A model generated the notes under the pieces. It worked only from the letters and a program-made list of their open reading frames with translations. It did not search any database and was not told where the DNA came from. Positions 8,025-10,883 of a stretch of 10,883 bases of DNA are shown here, in pieces. The DNA lies in NCBI GenBank assembly GCA_022925895.1, contig JAKSYS010000272.1, positions 64,001-74,883 on the forward strand, written 5' to 3'. The first letter of the stretch is position 1. Each line of letters opens with the position of its first letter. This stretch comes from Fragilaria crotonensis. Taxonomy: Eukaryota > Bacillariophyta > Fragilariophyceae > Fragilariales > Fragilariaceae. A program made the translations under genes and the position numbers.

Positions 8025-8267
8025 GCTGTTCAGCTCCGATTGAGACCCATCAGGTTAGTGTAATAGTCCTCCGAGTCTAGTGTTTTCTTATTATGACACT
8101 CTCCGAGTTCATGATATTCCCACTGGCATATATTCCTACTACTAGCGTTCAAAAATGTAACGTAGTAGATCTATTTCCCAGGCAGCTTTCTCATTGCGAA
8201 GACACGGCGGAGGCGGTTTTCCTTATTGTGTTGATTTCAAACAATGTCTAATCCCGACGCCTTGTAT

Positions 8268-8666
8268 TTACATCATGTGTCTCAGTACATGCTCAAAGAG
8301 GCAGCACGTCCCATCACTGGAAGAGCCGGGAGCTTTGAGGGCTCCAATTGCCAAGAGTTCGACCTCGAAGTTCAAGTCGGCGTTGGGCGGAATTGCTCAG
8401 GTGCCCCTTCAGCTCCGTAGCCATAGTCGCTCGTGATCCTTAGAATTGCCTTTTCACCGAGTGACATTTTAATGACTCCTTCATCCCAACCCGTGATAAC
8501 TTGCCCAATGCCAATGACGAACTGAAATGGCTTGCCGCGAGCGACACTGCTATCAAACTGTTTCCCCCATTTGCTAGCGTTCCTGTATAGTGCATCGTTA
8601 GCTGGTCGCCTCGCTTAGGGAAATTGATGCCATCGCCAGGCTTGATGATCTCCTTTCAACACCCAT
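8268..8666 (-). CDS. FKBP-type peptidyl-prolyl isomerase, frame broken three times
   Basis: Reading the minus strand from ATG 8666 across three frames gives an FKBP12-like protein: MGVE..., a GDGINFPKRGDQL segment, MHYTGTLANG, KQFDSSVARGKPFQF, GQVITGWDEGV, SLGEKAIL, DYGYGAEGAP and IPPNADLNFEVELLAIG. All ligand-pocket residues of FKBP12 have counterparts (in my numbering Y27, F38, D39, F48, V57, I58, W61, Y84, I93, F101), so the enzyme should be active and possibly FK506/rapamycin-sensitive. It catalyses cis-trans isomerisation of Xaa-Pro bonds in the cytosol. One base is missing at each of three places: the AAA run at 8654-8656, the AAA run at 8561-8563 next to five G, and a GAG/GC junction at 8395-8396. 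The classic FKBP12 ends near residue 108, but here the frame continues about 25 residues to TAA at 8268-8270, which may reflect a real tail or another error. Indel sequencing errors are the simplest explanation; a young pseudogene is the alternative. Confidence 0.85.
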
Positions 8667-9649
8667 CTTGTATTGCTGCGTGGTTGAGAGTCTTGGATCG
8701 AGGATGGACGACGAATGTGACTGAAAGCAATGGTGAAGTCTGCCTCATAAACGTTCGACGAGCTCGTCTCGAGTGAGACGGTGCAGCGACGAACCGTAAG
8801 ACATACTGTCGTACTGTTACGAAAGATTCGATAAATGACGTTTCTACTGAAAGGCAATATTCCAGATAGGCAGATGCTAGGCCTCGGTAATGAGCATGCA
8901 TTGTACATACCCGGAATACGACAGTCGTAGGCTCCCTCTACTACCGGTAGCTACCGTATTTCTCGGAGATTTGTACCCCTCACATTCCTGAACCCAGCAC
9001 TCCCAAAATTATGTACATTTTCGAACCACTCGACTCAAAAATGAACGCCGATTTCTTATCCTTTGGCAGAAAAATCCTGGCATTTCATTGAAACGTCAGG
9101 TCATTTGAATTCCACTCGCTGAAAGCTAGCTATGCATGTATAACTCTAATAATCAGAAGACGAGTTTAAATGTTCACTTTCCGTCTTTTCATTCGCCAGC
9201 GCGACATTATTTTTTCACGGATTCCCTTTATCCATCTGACATTTTTGATGAAGATTTGGTGGGATTCCGGCACCCCTCGATGTACATTTGGTGGGTACAA
9301 ATCTCCTTCGATGCGAGAAAATTAACGCATTAACATCATTGTTGCAGTACTAGCCTCACGGGTCCTGGGGTAATGAACGTCGATGAAGTTCGAAGTTCAC
9401 GTTTGTATCGAAGCTGCCCCATGGCATACTCTTCTTGGATGCATTGAGGATTGTGCAACATGAGTGAGACCTCAGGGACTCAGCTCCCGACCAAAAATGC
9501 GATTAATACGAGTGCCTTTGTGCGACTTGAGATGATGCTTCCGGTAGTTTTAACAGCAAATGTGGAAAAATGGTTGCCAGTAGGGGCATGGGCTGTGCTA
9601 TTGACTATGCCTGGTCTCATCAATAAAAGTGTACATTTAATGCTATGAC
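8667..9649. other. Intergenic region upstream of the FKBP gene
   Basis: It probably includes the FKBP promoter just above 8667. Short frames at 9136-9333 and 9451-9648 (plus) have no recognisable motif. Small symmetric elements occur at 8765-8780 (CGTCTC/GAGACG) and 8941-8956. CpG frequency is normal up to about 9545, in contrast with what follows. Confidence 0.5.
8941..8956. repeat. Two overlapping perfect palindromes
   Basis: CTACCGGTAG (8941-8950) overlaps CGGTAGCTACCG (8945-8956); both are perfectly self-complementary and share CGGTAG. Related ACTACCGGTA sequence appears near 4197-4206 and CTACCGTAG at 7508-7516, suggesting a recurring short motif in the intergenic DNA of this genome. 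Confidence 0.55.
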
Positions 9650-10883
9650 AAAGTTCAATGCAGCACTGATTTTAGGCAAACAACTCTTTGATGACCCTCA
9701 AGCATGGCTAGATGTGATGCCACAAACAATTCTGGAGTGTTCCATCAGATTCCCAAAAGCGTCACACTAGATGGTAAAGGATCCATTTTATCAAACAGAG
9801 CATCCAAGTCTTCTTGACATGAATGGGAGGACAGCATTGTTTCCAGGGCTGCAGATGTGATCTCAACAATTCTTGTCATAACCATAAGAAGTGGCTGGTG
9901 CTTCAAGTCATCACCTTTCTCAGTGACGATGCTCATGGGCAATTCAAACAGCAACTCTTGACAAATTATAACAACCAAGCAACAAGATACTGAATAGCAT
10001 TTTAATTAGGCTGCTGCTTCTAGTATTCTCAAATCAAAGACCCCATGATACAATGTGCAAGCACTTGTACTATTTGTTTTCTTCCAATTGTCATGGTGGC
10101 ATCAACCAGGTGCAAAACAAATTCACAGATGAAGACTATGCAATGTAACAAAATGGTGCTCCATAAGCAAGCTGGCTTTGTCGTCTTTCTGGAAAAGTTG
10201 TGATTCGCGGAATACATTTGCTGCTGGAGATAGTGCTTCTTTTGAGCCAGCAGTTTCAGCAAACATTGACAATGGCAATAATGATTTTACATAACATGTA
10301 TTGGAGAGTCAAAGTGCAGCCAGCTTTGCAATCTGTGAGCAAAGTCTCTAATTGACTGGCAATATGTGATGCAATCATGCAATTCAGAAATGGTTGCTTG
10401 TTCAAAAATCTGACATCATGTTGAAGTACCAGGCAATTATTCAATACTACATGTCATGCGGCAAATGAATTTATAGACATTGAAGCAAGCCACCATTAGC
10501 TCAGTGTTAATGTAAAAGGTGCAATGATTTAACCACTTAGGTATTGCATCTCAGAAATGGTTGTTCAAAAATCTGACATCATGTTGAAGTACCAGGCAAT
10601 TATTCAATACTACATGTCATGCGGCAAATGAATTTATAGACATTGAAGCAAGCCACCATTAGCTCAGTGTTAATGTAAAAGGTGCAATGATTTAACCACT
10701 TAAGGTATTGCATCTCAGAAATGGTTGTTCAAATCTGACATCATGTTGAAGTACCAGGCAATTATTCAATACTACATGTCATGGCAAATGAACTTAAAGA
10801 CATTGAAAGCCACCATTGGCTCAGTGTTAATGTAAAGGTGCAATGATTTAACCATTTGAGGTTAGGGACCAGTTGCTGTATCA
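9650..10883. other. CpG-depleted, AT-rich repeat-like segment
   Basis: By hand I count only 7 CpG dinucleotides from about 9660 to the end, where base composition alone would predict several times more, while TG and CA are abundant. The DNA to the left of about 9545 has normal CpG. Three minus-strand frames (9745-9978, 10029-10262, 10256-10444) follow each other but have no domain I recognise, and they may be remnants of a decayed element. The pattern fits cytosine methylation and deamination over silenced repeat or transposon DNA; no terminal repeats, transposase or reverse transcriptase motifs are visible. Confidence 0.6.
10385..10863. repeat. Tandem satellite, three copies of a 164-167 base unit
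   Basis: Units start with CAGAAATGGTTG at 10385, 10552 and 10716. Copies 1 and 2 are nearly identical (copy 1 has an extra CTTG; copy 2 has one extra A near its end). Copy 3 is more diverged, with small deletions and substitutions, loses the CpG that copies 1 and 2 keep (ATGCGGCAAA becomes ATGGCAAA), and the similarity ends around 10863. Copy 1 may begin a few bases earlier, near 10377. Unit length is close to that of many nucleosome-sized satellites. Confidence 0.93.

Noticed and set aside
8615-8908. Minus-strand frame of 97 residues
   Set aside because: It is the wrong frame over the FKBP start region; the FKBP frames explain the conserved part.
9136-9648. Two short plus-strand frames
   Set aside because: They have no domain, no signal peptide and no conserved motif; they are likely chance.
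1-10883. Search for a defence island, CRISPR array, phage or biosynthetic cluster
   Set aside because: The genes are ordinary eukaryotic single genes with no functional linkage, and the only regular repeat is the satellite at the right end, which lacks spacers.

Overview
The window is nuclear DNA from a eukaryotic alga, most likely a (pennate) diatom. This is inferred from compact intergenic spacers, a clear 84-base GTATGT...ACACAG spliceosomal intron, a plant-type WNK kinase, an mpaB/Lcp-like (DUF2236) oxygenase, and a Cys-rich secreted protein with a CxWC core of a type I recall from diatoms. No species can be assigned without a search. There are no bacterial operons, phage genes or CRISPR arrays.

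Layout: 1-846 is the upstream region of a WNK gene. 847-3800 (+) is a WNK ('with no lysine') kinase whose catalytic half (847-2613) and PF2/coiled-coil half (about 2580-3800) lie in different frames; the switch coincides with an (ATCA)n microsatellite. 3801-4585 is non-coding as far as I can see. 4586-6035 (+) is a DUF2236 haem-oxygenase-like gene with one frame break in an AAAA run near 5291. 6036-6828 is a long intergenic block containing an unusual cluster of palindromes. 6829-7350 (-) is a two-exon Tim17-like membrane protein, which I assembled from two frames across a canonical intron. 7626-8024 (+) is a secreted 10-cysteine protein that shares a 275-base divergent promoter region with it. 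8268-8666 (-) is an FKBP-type prolyl isomerase that is invisible as a single ORF because three single bases are missing, although its whole active site is retained. 8667 to about 9650 holds no gene I can support.

From about 9650 to the end the DNA changes character. CpG almost vanishes (7 in about 1.2 kb by hand count), and the last 500 bases are three tandem copies of a 164-167 base unit. This looks like methylated, decaying repeat or heterochromatic DNA.

The genes do not form an obvious pathway; they look like ordinary unlinked neighbours in a gene-dense genome. The strongest overall signal is that three of the five conserved genes carry small frame breaks, mostly one base in or beside short homopolymer runs, while all diagnostic residues are intact. 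This points to uncorrected indel errors in the assembly (or very recent lesions) rather than old pseudogenes. I see no convincing evidence for a new multi-gene system.
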